Shown here: piece by piece, positions 11,701-23,622 of the stretch | Layout of the letters: every line of letters starts with the position of its first letter | Numbering within the stretch: position 1 is the first letter of the stretch | Source: Nymphaea colorata | Lineage: Eukaryota > Streptophyta > Magnoliopsida > Nymphaeales > Nymphaeaceae | Length of the DNA stretch: 60,000 bases | Reading direction: 5' to 3' | Assembly (NCBI RefSeq): GCF_008831285.2 | Contig: NC_045145.1 | Coordinates: forward strand, 19,840,802 to 19,900,801 | Position numbers and translations under genes: made by a program | The notes under the pieces: model-generated | Databases searched by the model: none | What the model saw: only the letters and a program-made list of their open reading frames with translations | What the model was told of the DNA's origin: nothing

Positions 11701-14700
11701 CTAGCTTCCTTCGAATACAGTAGTGGAGCTAAAAATTTTTGAAAGAAAGAAAAGGGGCATATGGAGTTTTATAGTTGCGAAGGGGCAAAAGATTCATTTG
11801 CATGTATTATATCAACTATCAAGTATTTTTGCAAGTCAGAGGGAGCCTGTTCCCCTGCTGGCTTGTATGTCTGTGGTCCGCTGTTTGCACATCATAATCA
11901 ATTGTCCAGAAGTGACCAACCTTTTTGAATGCTAAACTATTCTCTTGTTATGCGTTTATTTGTTCACTTATGAAGGCCGCTTAGCTATATATATATTTTT
12001 GGTTGTCAGTTTATAATTCCTTTTACAGCTTAAATGTCTAAGATGCTTGAGCTGCATGACCTAGGTCTGCGCCTACTAGAAAGCTTGAAGTGCATTCCCC
12101 TCTATGGCTATTTGAAAAAATTGAAAAAAGAAATACAACAGTAAGGTGTCCACTTTATTCTCAAGGAAACCCTAATAGCAAATGATGAGTTGACATGGAC
12201 TAGTGGGTTTACAAATTGCTGATTACATCATAAAAAACCACGGTTGGTACTCTGGAATTCAAGATAGTTGAACATGATCCATCTTGCCTGCCCCTTTCTA
12301 TGCAGTTTGTTTGCTGGGGAAAATATGTTTCATAATAAATGATATGCTTGGTTGTTATCATAAAATGATACAGGGGTTAATATTAAATTTGATCAAGCAT
12401 TGGAAGTTTTGGAACTTATATTTTGTCCCAAAACAGATAAAAGAGAATGCATAGGGGAAAAAATTGAAGCTGTTATTTATAATCTTTTACATGCTTTCCA
12501 TTTGTTTGTCTGTCTGATGTGATTTGATTATTTCACAGGAATGAGTTTAAAAACAACCATCTGGAGTGGATTGATTCTCACAAGGCTGATGTAAGTCCAA
12601 CCATTTTGTCAGATGTATATGGAACATCAGATGCAACAGATGAGTGTCTTGCCCTGTGCCAATCCATCAGAAATGAAGCACGAAATGCTTTTACTGCACT
12701 TCTGAAGGTGGTTTGCTCCTCTAGGAAAATATGGAATCATAATATGTTGCTTGATTTTCAATAACTTCCAATGCACAAATTTTGTGGTGTTTGCTTTCTT
12801 ATGTGATTTTTTCAATGGTATCTGCAGGATGATGGTATTCTTGTCATCCCTACAGCTCCTGGTCCACCACCAAAACTTGGATCAAAGGAAATAACTTGTG
12901 GGGACTATCGGTCCCGATGTTTCAGTTTGTTAGCTATAGCTGGCATGTCTGGGTGTTGTCAGGTAGGATAGTTTGTTAATGCTAGACTTTGCTGTTTGAT
13001 ACTTAACATGACAAATTCTACATTTTCTTCTTTTTCTTTTTGTGGTATGCCTTCTAATTTTCGCTGTCAAATTTGTTTTGTTTTTTAGTTTATATTTTGA
13101 TTGTCATTGACATTAAGTGTATCTTTTGGCATTGCGGGTTCATCAGTATACCTGTATGTTTAATTCTACCAAGAAATGAGTAATTCATTTTTCTAATAAT
13201 TGTTCGTTTTGAAGGTCACTGTGCCAATTGGATCTCATGAGAAGTGTCCTCTAGCAGTGTCATTTGTTGCTAGACATGGAGGTGATCGGTTTCTATTGGA
13301 TACTGTTCATACCATGTATGCTTCTCTTCAGGAGCAGGCTAGTACAGCTGAGAAATGCAAACCATCAACTAATGCTATCAGTCAAGAAGAGAATGCTGAG
13401 ATTGCTAAGGAAAAGGTGATGTTCTTTTTATTTGCCTTATGCAAGTCTAAGAGTCTTCCTTTGGGCAACGAAAATGGATTGAGAGATCCACTGATCTTTC
13501 TACATAACCATCTAGCTATATCTGGACCTGGTGGTTCGGTTAATATCTCTCTCTTTCAAAGTCCCAACTTTCTTGAGCTAATACTAATTGCGGTCAATGT
13601 TTATTTAATGAATGAAGAAGTTATGTGGTGGTCATGTCATTACATCTTAGCAAGGGGTGAAAAGGTAATGCATTCCAAAAAGGTTTTCAGGTGGATTACA
13701 AAAGAGTTGTAATCTAATTAAAGAATAAGGTAGTTATATCATTTTATGTAACCATTATTGCCACTGGCTGTATGTAGACATGATTAAGTCGGACTTATTT
13801 TGTTTTCTGATTTATTCTCAATTCTTATGTTACCACTATGCTATCAGGAGTACCAGGTTCAGATTGTTTATACATCTGGATTTGAAGTTCACACGCTGTA
13901 TCTCCATTTATTTTTGGGTCTTACACTGTTATTTGCTTTCTAGTTCTCTGTTCTTTTCTTTAGCCTCGTAGCTGGAACTGGAAGTGCTTTAAAATTATAG
14001 CTTCATGTTAACTTTGACAACAGAGAATGATTTGTAACGTGAATCTACCTAATTCTGAATTTTGGTACAAGTCTCTTGGTATTCTTAGAGATCCACTTGA
14101 GTTAGAAATATAGAGTTTGTATGAAAATGGGTATCTGATAAATGATAATGCTCATAATTGATTATACTACATTCTGAATATCCTTGTATTCAGTGTGTTA
14201 TATACAGGAGGAATTTATATTCCTTCATATTTGGTTTTTTGTGCCGAACGTGTGTAACATGCTAGGCCTATATTCATCACAGGTGGATGGTTCTTTTTCC
14301 TAAAAGATATTGTGTTTCTCCATTTCCTTAAGGCAATCAGGTTTAGTCAAATCTTAATTTTCTCCATGTGAGTAAAGCCCATTTGTCCCTTTACTTTTAC
14401 GTGCTCAAATTGTCAAGTTTTACCTAGCATATAAGTTTAAATAAAGATTTGGTGATAATCAAAAGCACATGTAAGTCTTAGATATTGTTATAAACACACC
14501 TGAGTTTTTCACCATCAATAATGATTAACCTTTCACCAATTAACCATGGACTATCACTAACTAAGTTGGTTTAATGAGATAAATGATTGAAACACCCTTA
14601 GTATACCCAAACTTTGTGTTGACTAGTTTGTATTAGCCTCTTTAGCTATACAAGATAATAATATTCAGGTTCATGTTCAAATATATCTGAATTAGTTATT

Positions 14701-15579
14701 TTTATTAATGTTAAAATTAGAATATTTTCTTCATTGGTGCTAGAAAGTTGTGCAAGAAAAGCTTAGGCATCCTTGCAAAAACAGGTAGTTTCTCATGTTT
14801 TTTTTTGTTTTTTTTGGGGGAAGCAATATAGTCTTCTTCACTAACTGAACGGTTGAATCGACAGAAATAAACATATGATGTTACTATGTCACAGGGGTGC
14901 AGGTGTGACTACAGTAATGGGTGTGGAGCATTTTCAGGAAACTTGAGTGTGGTGGCATAGCATATTTGTGCATATATGTATATGTACACACAATAAGATT
15001 TTAGGCGAAAAAATATATATGGTGGTTATTCATATCCATAAAATGTAAGTAACTAAACAAAAAATACCGAAGGATGACATGGTGTGGCAACCTTCCAAAC
15101 ATTTCTGTATCTTAACCATGAAAAAAGTCTCAGTTTTGCTTTTAGTAACATTGAAAAGTTAGATGTGTTTTTAGTTACTGCCTGTTCTTTTGGATCTGCT
15201 TTTAATTTTCCTAGTTTCAAATTGTCCAGATCCTATAGTTAGGTTAATCTTAACATAAAATTTCTCTTTTTCCTGTACCATTCGGTGTACTCCATACTTC
15301 TTTCTTCATTCATATATCTTGATAGGACTTGATCAGGGTGGAAGTACTCGCTTCCTACCTGTATGACAGGGTCTTCACCTTGTACAACTTCATATTTCAG
15401 CTCATTTTAGATGATGGGCAAAACCTCTGCGCTACTTGTGGTCCAAAGTAAATTGGCTGGATGAGTTGGTTCCATGTTCCATCACATTGCCATCTGAATC
15501 TTGGTTTAGACAATTAGTTTCAGCTGGGTTGTCGTTATTCCAGCAGGATTAAAAGAATAACTAGCTGTCTTGGATCCAA

Positions 15580-15615
<36 letters not shown>

Positions 15616-17706
15616 CACACACGTGTCTATGTCTATGCAGAGTGACCCTCTACTCTCTCTCATACATGCTATATTGATTATATAACATCCACAGGTCTTT
15701 AATCCTTGGTGTTTTTTTCTAGGGGATTGTAGTTCCTGATAATTCATTGTTTGATTGATGTGTACCTGGGTCTGATTGTCCTGGCTACTTGTCATTCTCG
15801 AGTGTTGGACTGTCTGAATATCCTTATTCTGTGGTACTAGATGAAAATTGCATACTTAGCTGTTCAGTGAACACATGATAGTATCTTATTAAGATGTCTT
15901 TGTAAGGAGCATATTGAACAGTGGCTTGACCTTTTAGCTATAATTGTCCAAGTCATAACCTGAAGGATTGCATTGCCTTCCAAAGGCAATGGTAATTGTG
16001 AGAATGGAAGCTCATTTGAGAATTGTTCATACAGGACAGTTGACTCTGATTTTGAGCTTTAGTGTTTGCATTGAAAAAATTTATGACTTGTATCCATGTG
16101 CAGGGAAATATTGCTTATAAAGAGAAACAATGGCCGAAAGCTATCAGCTTTTATTCAGAAGCAATTAAACTTAGTGGAAAGAATGCGACATATTACAGTA
16201 ACAGGGCTGCCGCTTATCTGGAGTTGGGAAGGTACAATTCTTATATATTGGTTGGGATTGTATTAACCACTTGCTGTCACTTGTGTAGTTGTGTTTGATG
16301 ATTTTGCTGTTCTGTGTAGCTTCTTGCAAGCTGAAGCTGATTGCAGCACCGCCATTGGCCTTGATAAAAAGGTTGGTAGCTGATTAAGCATATTTTCCGC
16401 TCATTATGCATTGATTGCCATGAAATACATTTGAAAATGATGACATGCTATTCACAACTTTATTTTCCACTTTATTGTGCTTATATTTCCTGTTTTGGGT
16501 GGCTGAACAGGCAAGACAGGACATAGACATGCAAACATGGTCCCATGCATGCAAAAACACAGGCAAATTAACATGGCATTTGTGGCAATATGAATAAATG
16601 CATACATTAAGAATATCATGGAATGTGTGATTCGGTATTATAATATTTCTGTTGTAGAGTGCTTACTGACTGCTCATTGGCTATAAAAATATCATGGGTT
16701 TGAGAGTAGAGCTAAACCTTGTAAAGCTTTTCATATAAAGATATGATAAATACTTGGACATTGAGCTCCTGGAAGAAACAGTGTGCTGTGAGGACTGAAA
16801 TGAGGTAAACCAGTTTGTATGCAAATAAACGTGTCAGGAACTTTTATTTCGGTTGTTGGATGAAGCATTGCTGAGAAAATGAAGATCAAGATTCACAGAC
16901 TACATGCTATAGGTTCTAATGTAACTCTGTAGAGGATGTTTCGGTTGTAAACTTTCTTGGACGTAGTCATGCTGCCTCTTAGTATTGGAGACAACCTGTG
17001 TTGATGATCAAGATTCACAGACTATATTCTATATGTGCCAATGTCACTCTGTGGAGAATGTTTCAGTTGTAAACTTTCTTGGATGTAGTCATTGCTGCCT
17101 CTTAGTATTGGAGGCAACCCGGGTGCTGGAAGAGTAACTTTGAATGATATTAGCTGCTGAAGCATTTGATTTAGAATGGTCCTAAGTCAGGATTTTGATT
17201 CTTTTTGCATCAGACTCATGTTTTTTGTTACTTTCTGCAGTTCTTAAGCTTATCTGCTATTGGCAATGTATTAAACACTCCCTTTGATTATTTTGGATTT
17301 TGTGTATAGAATGTGAAGGCCTATTTGAGAAGGGGAACAGCTCGGGAGATGCTTGGTTATTATAAAGAATCTATGGAAGGTAATCGTGTTAAATTTTCAG
17401 AATGACCTGTTGGGGACCTTATTACATTCTTTCTTTAGCAATTACCAGATGTACAATTGTTGGGTTCTGTACATTACCAAGTATCATTCTTTACTGCTTT
17501 TGGTCGCCGAGGCACGAGCCTATTCTTTTATGCAACTGCTACCCATTTTATAGTTTCCATAATCCAAGAAACAAGTGCTAGAGCTAATATCAAACTTTAA
17601 TTTATTTCTTGTATTGCTTGCAGATTTTAGATACGCCCTTGTTCTTGAGCCCACAAATAGGACTGCAAATCTTGCTGTCAATAGATTGAAGAAATTATTT
17701 CAGTAG
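5716..17706 (+). CDS. TOC64: TOC64/OEP64 chloroplast import receptor (amidase-like plus TPR)
   Basis: Spliced gene of 13 exons: 5716-5912, 7080-7232, 7540-7664, 9481-9606, 11106-11288, 11387-11534, 12539-12707, 12828-12962, 13215-13415, 16104-16231, 16320-16371, 17310-17379 and 17624-17706. All junctions are GT-AG, and the joined length is exactly 590 codons including TAG. The protein has 589 residues, the usual size of TOC64. An N-terminal membrane anchor (about residues 6-21) is followed by a basic stretch and a proline-rich linker. An amidase-like domain spans about 55-455, and three TPR motifs span about 475-585. Lys108 (VGKTVVDE) and the GGSSSG cis-Ser region (139-144) of amidases are kept. 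The nucleophile position, in DTAGGVRIP, is Gly165 instead of Ser, so the domain should be catalytically dead, as is known for this family. Family role: an outer-envelope docking site that binds Hsp90-delivered preproteins through its cytosolic TPR clamp. The start is the ATG at 5716; a GTG three codons upstream is not used. Introns are long (up to 2.7 kb) and contain duplications. Confidence 0.96.
8033..8844. repeat. 398-bp tandem duplication in TOC64 intron 3
   Basis: Copy 1 is 8033-8430 and copy 2 is 8431-8844. Both begin CTGTCAAATAACTTGATCCT and end in GATTTCCAGC. I count about five substitutions between them. Copy 2 is 16 bp longer because of a nested duplication of TTAACCAAGTCTAAGA-like sequence near 8725. 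The array lies wholly inside the intron 7665-9480. Confidence 0.95.
10347..10741. repeat. AT-rich degenerate repeat in TOC64 intron 4, possible MITE
   Basis: The left end reads TAGGGATGTCCATG and the reverse complement of the right end reads TAGGATGTTTATG, so short imperfect terminal inverted repeats are present. The interior is full of imperfect variants of a GGATcaGATTtGAATT-type word. The flanking 8-mers match at only 4 of 8 positions, so a target duplication is not shown. It is probably an old non-autonomous element. Confidence 0.35.
15584..15621. repeat. (CT)n(TA)n microsatellite in TOC64 intron 9
   Basis: A CT run passes directly into a TA run and ends in a short CA run. It lies within the 2.7-kb intron 13416-16103, which otherwise shows only AT-rich sequence without a domain-bearing frame. 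Confidence 0.9.
16884..17118. repeat. 122-bp tandem duplication in TOC64 intron 11
   Basis: Two adjacent copies start GATCAAGATTCACAGACTA at 16884 and 17006. They share most of the stretch containing GTAAACTTTCTTGGA and GCTGCCTCTTAGTATTGGAG. There are many substitutions (roughly 85 percent identity by eye), so this duplication looks older than the one in intron 3. Confidence 0.88.
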
Positions 17707-20700
17707 CTGCCACCTATAACAACCATTCAAATTGGCCCACATTTTTCCCCTTTGGGAGCTCGAGTGGGCTCACGTTTTTCATTTGAGGAGGCAATGCTGG
17801 TTGTATAGCAGATCGATTGAGCAGCTTGGTACTACCTTGGCTCCAGTGAGGAACATGTTGTGATTGTAAAAAGGGCTCAGTACTGTAGTTTCATATGGAT
17901 TCAGCAATTCGGGGATTTTCAATTTTGTTGTTTTTTCACATATTAAAATGTGAAAGTAGTTATTCCTTCCGGCTTCCAATACTGTACTGAACTGAGGTTT
18001 AAAATTATTCTGATAGAAATTATTCATGTAACTTCATTAATTGCACCATCCATGTCGGTGGAGCCGTTATTATTTTCAGTATCTCTAAAATCGCTACGCA
18101 GAGAACTGGCTTTCAGGTGCTTTGGAGTTTCATCAATGTTCATATTTTTCTGTCTCATGCACTTCTGGAATTCGCCCCTTCCCTCTTTTTCCTTCTTTTC
18201 CTGTTGTCTATTTGGAGGACTCTTGTGGGTTGATTACGAGTTGATCACTAGAATTGTGCGGATATCGTGGATCAACCATGTACTGAAGCGACTGCTGCTA
18301 TCCTGCTCAAGTTTGAGCGGGACTAGATGAGGACCTGCTATGAAGGGAAGAACCACTTGCATGTAGAGTGTTTTGGAGGCACGGTATTTATTTAGAAAAG
18401 TTTGGCAAAGAAGAAGAGTTCCGTTGCTTTCCAAGCTAGAAGAGTTTCCTCAGCTGCAAACTTGCAGTTCTGATAATTGCTGGACGGGAGGAGTTTTACC
18501 TCGGGAATGATATGGTAGATAGACTGCAAGTGCTATAGTGGGTTTCATCCGATGCTTTTGCAACTTTCTCCTTGCCTGTTCTAGTTAATAGGAAAAGTGG
18601 ACCTAGAAAGTTGCAAATTCCTAGTCAATGCTTCTTCCGTTTGGTGTCTTTGTCCTGGAATAAAAATGATACCCGGTCAGCCTCATCTGACTTGGATGGA
18701 CTCTGATTTTGGCACGCAAGCTTTGAACGGGACTGTCAATGGCTATGTGGGGCTGAACAGCTGTGTGGTCAGCCGCCCCCTAGCGGATAGCAACTTTCAT
18801 GTGTTCCTTTGGGTTGGTGGTTTAGAAAAGCTGCATACCGCCGCTGGGATCAATCTTAGACCCGAGTTTGAGAGGAACTCCTCACTGACCCAACAACTTC
18901 GGCAAGTGAAACCTGTTCATTTATTGGACTCTGTAAAGAGGGCCTGCAGGTATCTACTACGAAATTTGCTCCTCTCCTTTTCAAGTTTAGAGTTAAATTT
19001 TGATATGGATGAGTCACAGTGCATGCTGTTTGGCCTTATCAAGTATCAGACACGATAAAAAAAAAAAATTAAAGAAAAAAGCATGAGGAGCAATGTGGGC
19101 TATTGCTGCCTGATGCATGCACATGGAAACCCCTGGTGGGGTCAAGATTTGTGCTTTTAGCTTGAGTTCCAAGGTGACTTGCAGTGGCAAGTCCATGGTG
19201 GAGGAATCCGGGGAATTGACACTGTCTCTGGTAATATCTTGTGGTGGGCAATGGCACGAAGGGGACCTCATCATCCCCGCGAACGAGTGAACATAAAAAG
19301 AGCAACTACAGATCAACCTTTACGATGTAGCAGGATGCCGGGCCGCAATCGACCGCCTGATTGCGGCAACCAACGGCCGGCATGGCTGAGTGGAACCATC
19401 GGTGGGGGCGCCCGATTGCATGGGGGTCCCGCCGCGATGTAACGTGCCTGGAATCAGATGGTCCCTCCATTGTCATCGTCAATCGTTGATCGGTCCAGGA
19501 ACAATGGAATCACGAGCACGCTTTCGCGCAAGGACCTGGTGTGTCCCTTTCCAGCAGAGGTGTGGTGGACCTCACTGCATTTATGGACGAGAGAAGCTTC
19601 ACGGTGGATTGACATAAAAAAAAGAAGGTGGAAGGTGGAGATGGCATATGTGTCTGTGTCTGTGAGAGAGAGAGAGAGAGGGAGAGAGTCCATCTACTTG
19701 CCCATCTCACGTTAGCGATAAAATTCTGTGTATTGGAGTGAAAGTCAATGGTGGGGAACGTTTGTGAGTGAGTGCAGATGTGACCCATTGCCTGTGGGTT
19801 TTTGACTCCACCATGGAAGCCACTTCCTCAAAACAACCTGCGCATCGGCAAACCGCCATTACCTCGCTTCGAAACACCTAATTTTCCACTCTAGGCAACG
19901 GATTAAAGGCCACCGTGACGGAGCTCTCTCCATCTCCCTCTCTTCCACACACGCAACGTTCTTACAGACGTCCTTGAGAAGCTACACGGATACCATTCAT
20001 GAGAAAGGGTATCTTCTTGTTTCCCGAGAAAGGAATATAATTTTGGAAACAGGACCAGCTTCTCACTGCCTTGGTATTTGTAGGTACCATCACTGCTACA
20101 GGCTAATCTATAGGGGTTGTTAAAAGAAGTTCGGATACAAAAGAAGGTTTCTCTTTAACAAGCTCAGGCGCCACGGGTGGGGGAGACTGTTTGCCGTCTC
20201 TTTTTCTTTAGGGAGAGGTCACAAATACAATGGTAAAGCTGGAAGGCTGTAAATTGAAGTTACAGAATCAATTCTCGCGTAATTATTGATTGAGTTGCAC
20301 TTTTTTTGACAAGTTGAACTAGAACCATTGGCTATGCTGTAGAATATAAATCTTACCAACTCCATGATTATCTGCGGTACCATGAAAAGCATACCTCGAA
20401 AAGAAAAAGAACACAGAAAAGTTGAGATGGACTCCTGATGAGGATGTAAAACTGCCATGTATCGTCTCTTTATGCATCAAGAAAGTCTAGTCTCTCCGCT
20501 ACTTCAGCCCGTGCTGTAGATATCTTGTTGTTAGACTCTTCAGGCCCCTTGGGCTCGAGCATTCTCCGCCTATTTGCCTAACCTCCTCTGCTTGCAAAAA
20601 TCTCGTAGCCTTACGAAATTGACAAGAAAGAAGAGGTTGTCCATTTCTCATGGTGGAACCCCTTTTTTGTAGTAAATTTTAAACAAACACTGATGGATGA

Positions 20701-23622
20701 GATTGCCATTCTGGGGAACCATTCATTGACTGCCTTTTGAGGTGATAAAGTGGCACATGGACTTGTAAGAGCTGGTGCACAGGACTACAGCAGTAGGAAG
20801 AAACACTCAGACAAATTAAGCAAGAATAAAATCTGCAGCCTAGATTCCCGAGTGAGGTGCTCATCTCAATAGCGACTCCATGGGCCACTTGCTCCTAATT
20901 CTTTAATGTCGCTGGTGCTAGGTAACCCGGTGGCCCAAATGCTTGGCCACCCAACAACCAGTTCCCCCTTCATATCCTGCTGCAAGTTCAACAGTTTCTG
21001 TACACTTAGCCGGGTTGCAAACACGTTACTCACTGCTTCGGATACAAGAAGCGTGGTCCACAGGCGCAACTTGCACAAACATGCATGATGATCAACCTTT
21101 GTCCTTGTTCGGAATACCTGCGAAGTTTTAGCGTCAATTACTATGTTGAGCAATCCCTTTCTGCATCATATCGGATGAATTTTAGTGTTACATGCACTGT
21201 ACTTTGTAAGTCTTTTTCGTTTTCACGATCGAATCAACCGGTTTTCTCGGAAAACTGGTTTTAAATTTTAATCTGCTGCCCCGTTCTCTCTTTCTCTCTC
21301 TCTCTCTAGGGGGCAGTATTTCTCTCTCCACCAAGAACAGAAGAGAAAAAATCTGGTGCAGACATTCTGAGAAGGATGTATATCTTCTTGTCCTCACCAC
21401 TTGGTCTTGTGTTGTTTCATCAATCATTTTCCGTTCAGGCGTGACCGTCGCAACTTTGTTTAATTTCTTGCTTCATGGTGTAGTAAACTGTTGATTTTCA
21501 ACGAAGTTGGCCATGTCTCTTTCAAAAAGCGATGTCGATTTTTTGGTAATCTGGACGCTATTTATTTCGTCAATCGAAGTCCTGGAACGATTGAAAATAC
21601 GTTGTTAGTCGGGTTGGGACGGCAGTAAAAAATCAGGAGCAGCATGCAGTACCAGAAAAACAGGACCGAACTCATTAATTTGCAACATAAACCAGCAGGG
21701 GTCAAGTGAGCCCGCATTTTACCACATCTTGTGTAATTAATACACATTTCATGAGCAGAGCTCCCTTCTAAAGGCCTCGTGTCTGCGTCAACCCTCAAGG
21801 ATTAAAGCAGAGAGTAATTGAGAGGATGTTGGTGAACAGATGCACGTGGGTTGTATATGAAAGTTAGTACTACGTGAAAAAGCATTGAAATTATTTTGGA
21901 GAGGGGATATGCTCTTGCAGCGCAGGCTGTGGATAGACTCTACCACCAAAAGCTGAAGAACGGAGGGACCAGTAGGTTAGATGCATGCTTTTGCAGAGGC
22001 CGCTCTCAGGGCGAGGCGAGGGACATGGCCCCGCAGTGATTTAACCTCTCATATATAGTTACAGCGACCTGCCTCAAAAATGAAAGGACTCTGAGCTGAA
22101 AAAAAGTGGAACTAGAGAGAACCAGTCATCGTTGAAAAGCCCATCTATTTGCTTAAAATAGGACCAAGACTGGAGATTAGTGAATCAAACTTCTCAGAAA
22201 CAGGTTAATCTGCAAGTAATGCAGATGACAGTAAGGAAGTAGGTGAGCAGGAAGTTGGGCAACCCGACGGATGGATGAAGGCTACACCCATCTGATCCAA
22301 CGCCCGGATCTCAAACAGAGTCAACAAGACAAGCACCGGAAACAGCTACTTGGAAATAATTTTCTTCCTTTTTATAATGAAAGAACTCAAGAAGCAGCAG
22401 TTTGGCAAGGAACTGAGTTCACGAACGGACTACCATCACCAACCAACCACGCCTTCTTTCGTACGATTCTCTCACATCGAGTCCGAGGGGAATGTATGCG
22501 TGGAACTTGCTAACTTGAATTGTTCTTCCCTTTTTCTAATTTTGGGGAGTTGGGAGTTGTGGAGAAGGGGATGTGCACAGTACAGTAGACCACCAAGCCG
22601 CTAGCGGTCTGCAGAGGCCCGGCCAAGGCTGCCGCAGGAGATAGGCGGCGGCCACGGCAAATCCGACGCGCATTGAAAAATAGTTAAATTAAGCAACACG
22701 GTCATGGAGTCAAAGGCACACCGGCCGCGTGGACCTCGCCGTCGCCCTCGGCGCTACAGGACCTAAACATCTCGTCGCAGGAGAGTCGGCGGCGACTATA
22801 ATGAAAGGCTCTTTCTTCTCCTCCGGTCAAAAGCAGATTGGCACTCGCATGTAACACAGCGGTCCTTGTCTCATGGCCGAAAAAGTAAACAAAAAGAGGG
22901 GGAGCAATAAACAAATAAACAAAGATGGTAGGATTTTCTCATTGCAGAAGTAGTTGATTGTATTGTAATTCTCCATTTGCAGATGTGGTTGATTGTATTG
23001 TATTGGCGTACAACCATTACTTCTTATAATAATAATAACAATAAGCAGAAGCAAGCCGTCGATCACGGGCCGCAGACCTCATCAAGTTTCTGTACAGACA
23101 TTTAATAGCATGGGTAGGGAATATAAAGTAGTAGGAGATTAGAGGCTGATCGCACCGAATACGCCCACCCCGATTCCGAGCTTTCAGAGTGCATAAAGAA
23201 AGGACCCCAGGGGTGGGGGCTGCGATTTTAAAACCATTGAAATTTTCAACGGCCTCTAATAAAAATGCAAGAAGAGTTGCATCGTGACTCGACAATCCAC
23301 ACACTCTATTGGCAAACATATAAACATCCGTATTCATAGATACACCCTTAACGTTGATATTCAGGAAGGCACCACAGAAAAGGCAAAAACCATGTATTTG
23401 GTACAAAAATATTTCCCATATTTCTTATTGAATACACATTTGGAACTCCGAAGAGCAAAAAAGGGACGGCAGATAAACAAGTAGTCCTCAAAAAGAAGGG
23501 GAAAAAGAGCCATGAAGAAAGGAGAAAAAAAAAAAAAAAAAACAAGATTGCCCACTGACAGCGTAACTCAGATCGATTCTCAGAGAGAGAGGGAGAGGGA
23601 GAGATGATCGGTGGTCACTGAC
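17707..23622. other. Intergenic region between TOC64 and DELLA (convergent 3' ends)
   Basis: About 5.9 kb. The first part is probably the TOC64 3' UTR and the last few hundred bases the DELLA 3' UTR. In between are scattered open frames of 60-150 codons with no recognisable domain (for example 18597-19058 and 20866-21153). There is a short GC-rich hairpin at 19342-19367, a GA tract near 19663-19687, a CT tract near 21287-21308, a GC-rich patch at about 22590-22800 and an A-run at 23526-23544. I see no supportable gene. Confidence 0.6.
19342..19367. other. GC-rich perfect hairpin
   Basis: Nine-base arms GCCGCAATC (19342-19350) and GATTGCGGC (19359-19367) flank an 8-base loop. It lies in a locally GC-rich stretch (about 19330-19440) that contrasts with its AT-rich surroundings. 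No gene or terminator context supports a specific role. Confidence 0.6.

Noticed and set aside
18597-19058. 153-codon open frame downstream of TOC64
   Set aside because: It starts only from a GTG, shows no domain and probably overlaps a UTR or intergenic DNA.
20679-21153. Two neighbouring minus-strand frames (95 and 69 codons) that read somewhat protein-like
   Set aside because: I recognise no family, and the opposite strand is open over part of the same stretch, so coding is not supported.
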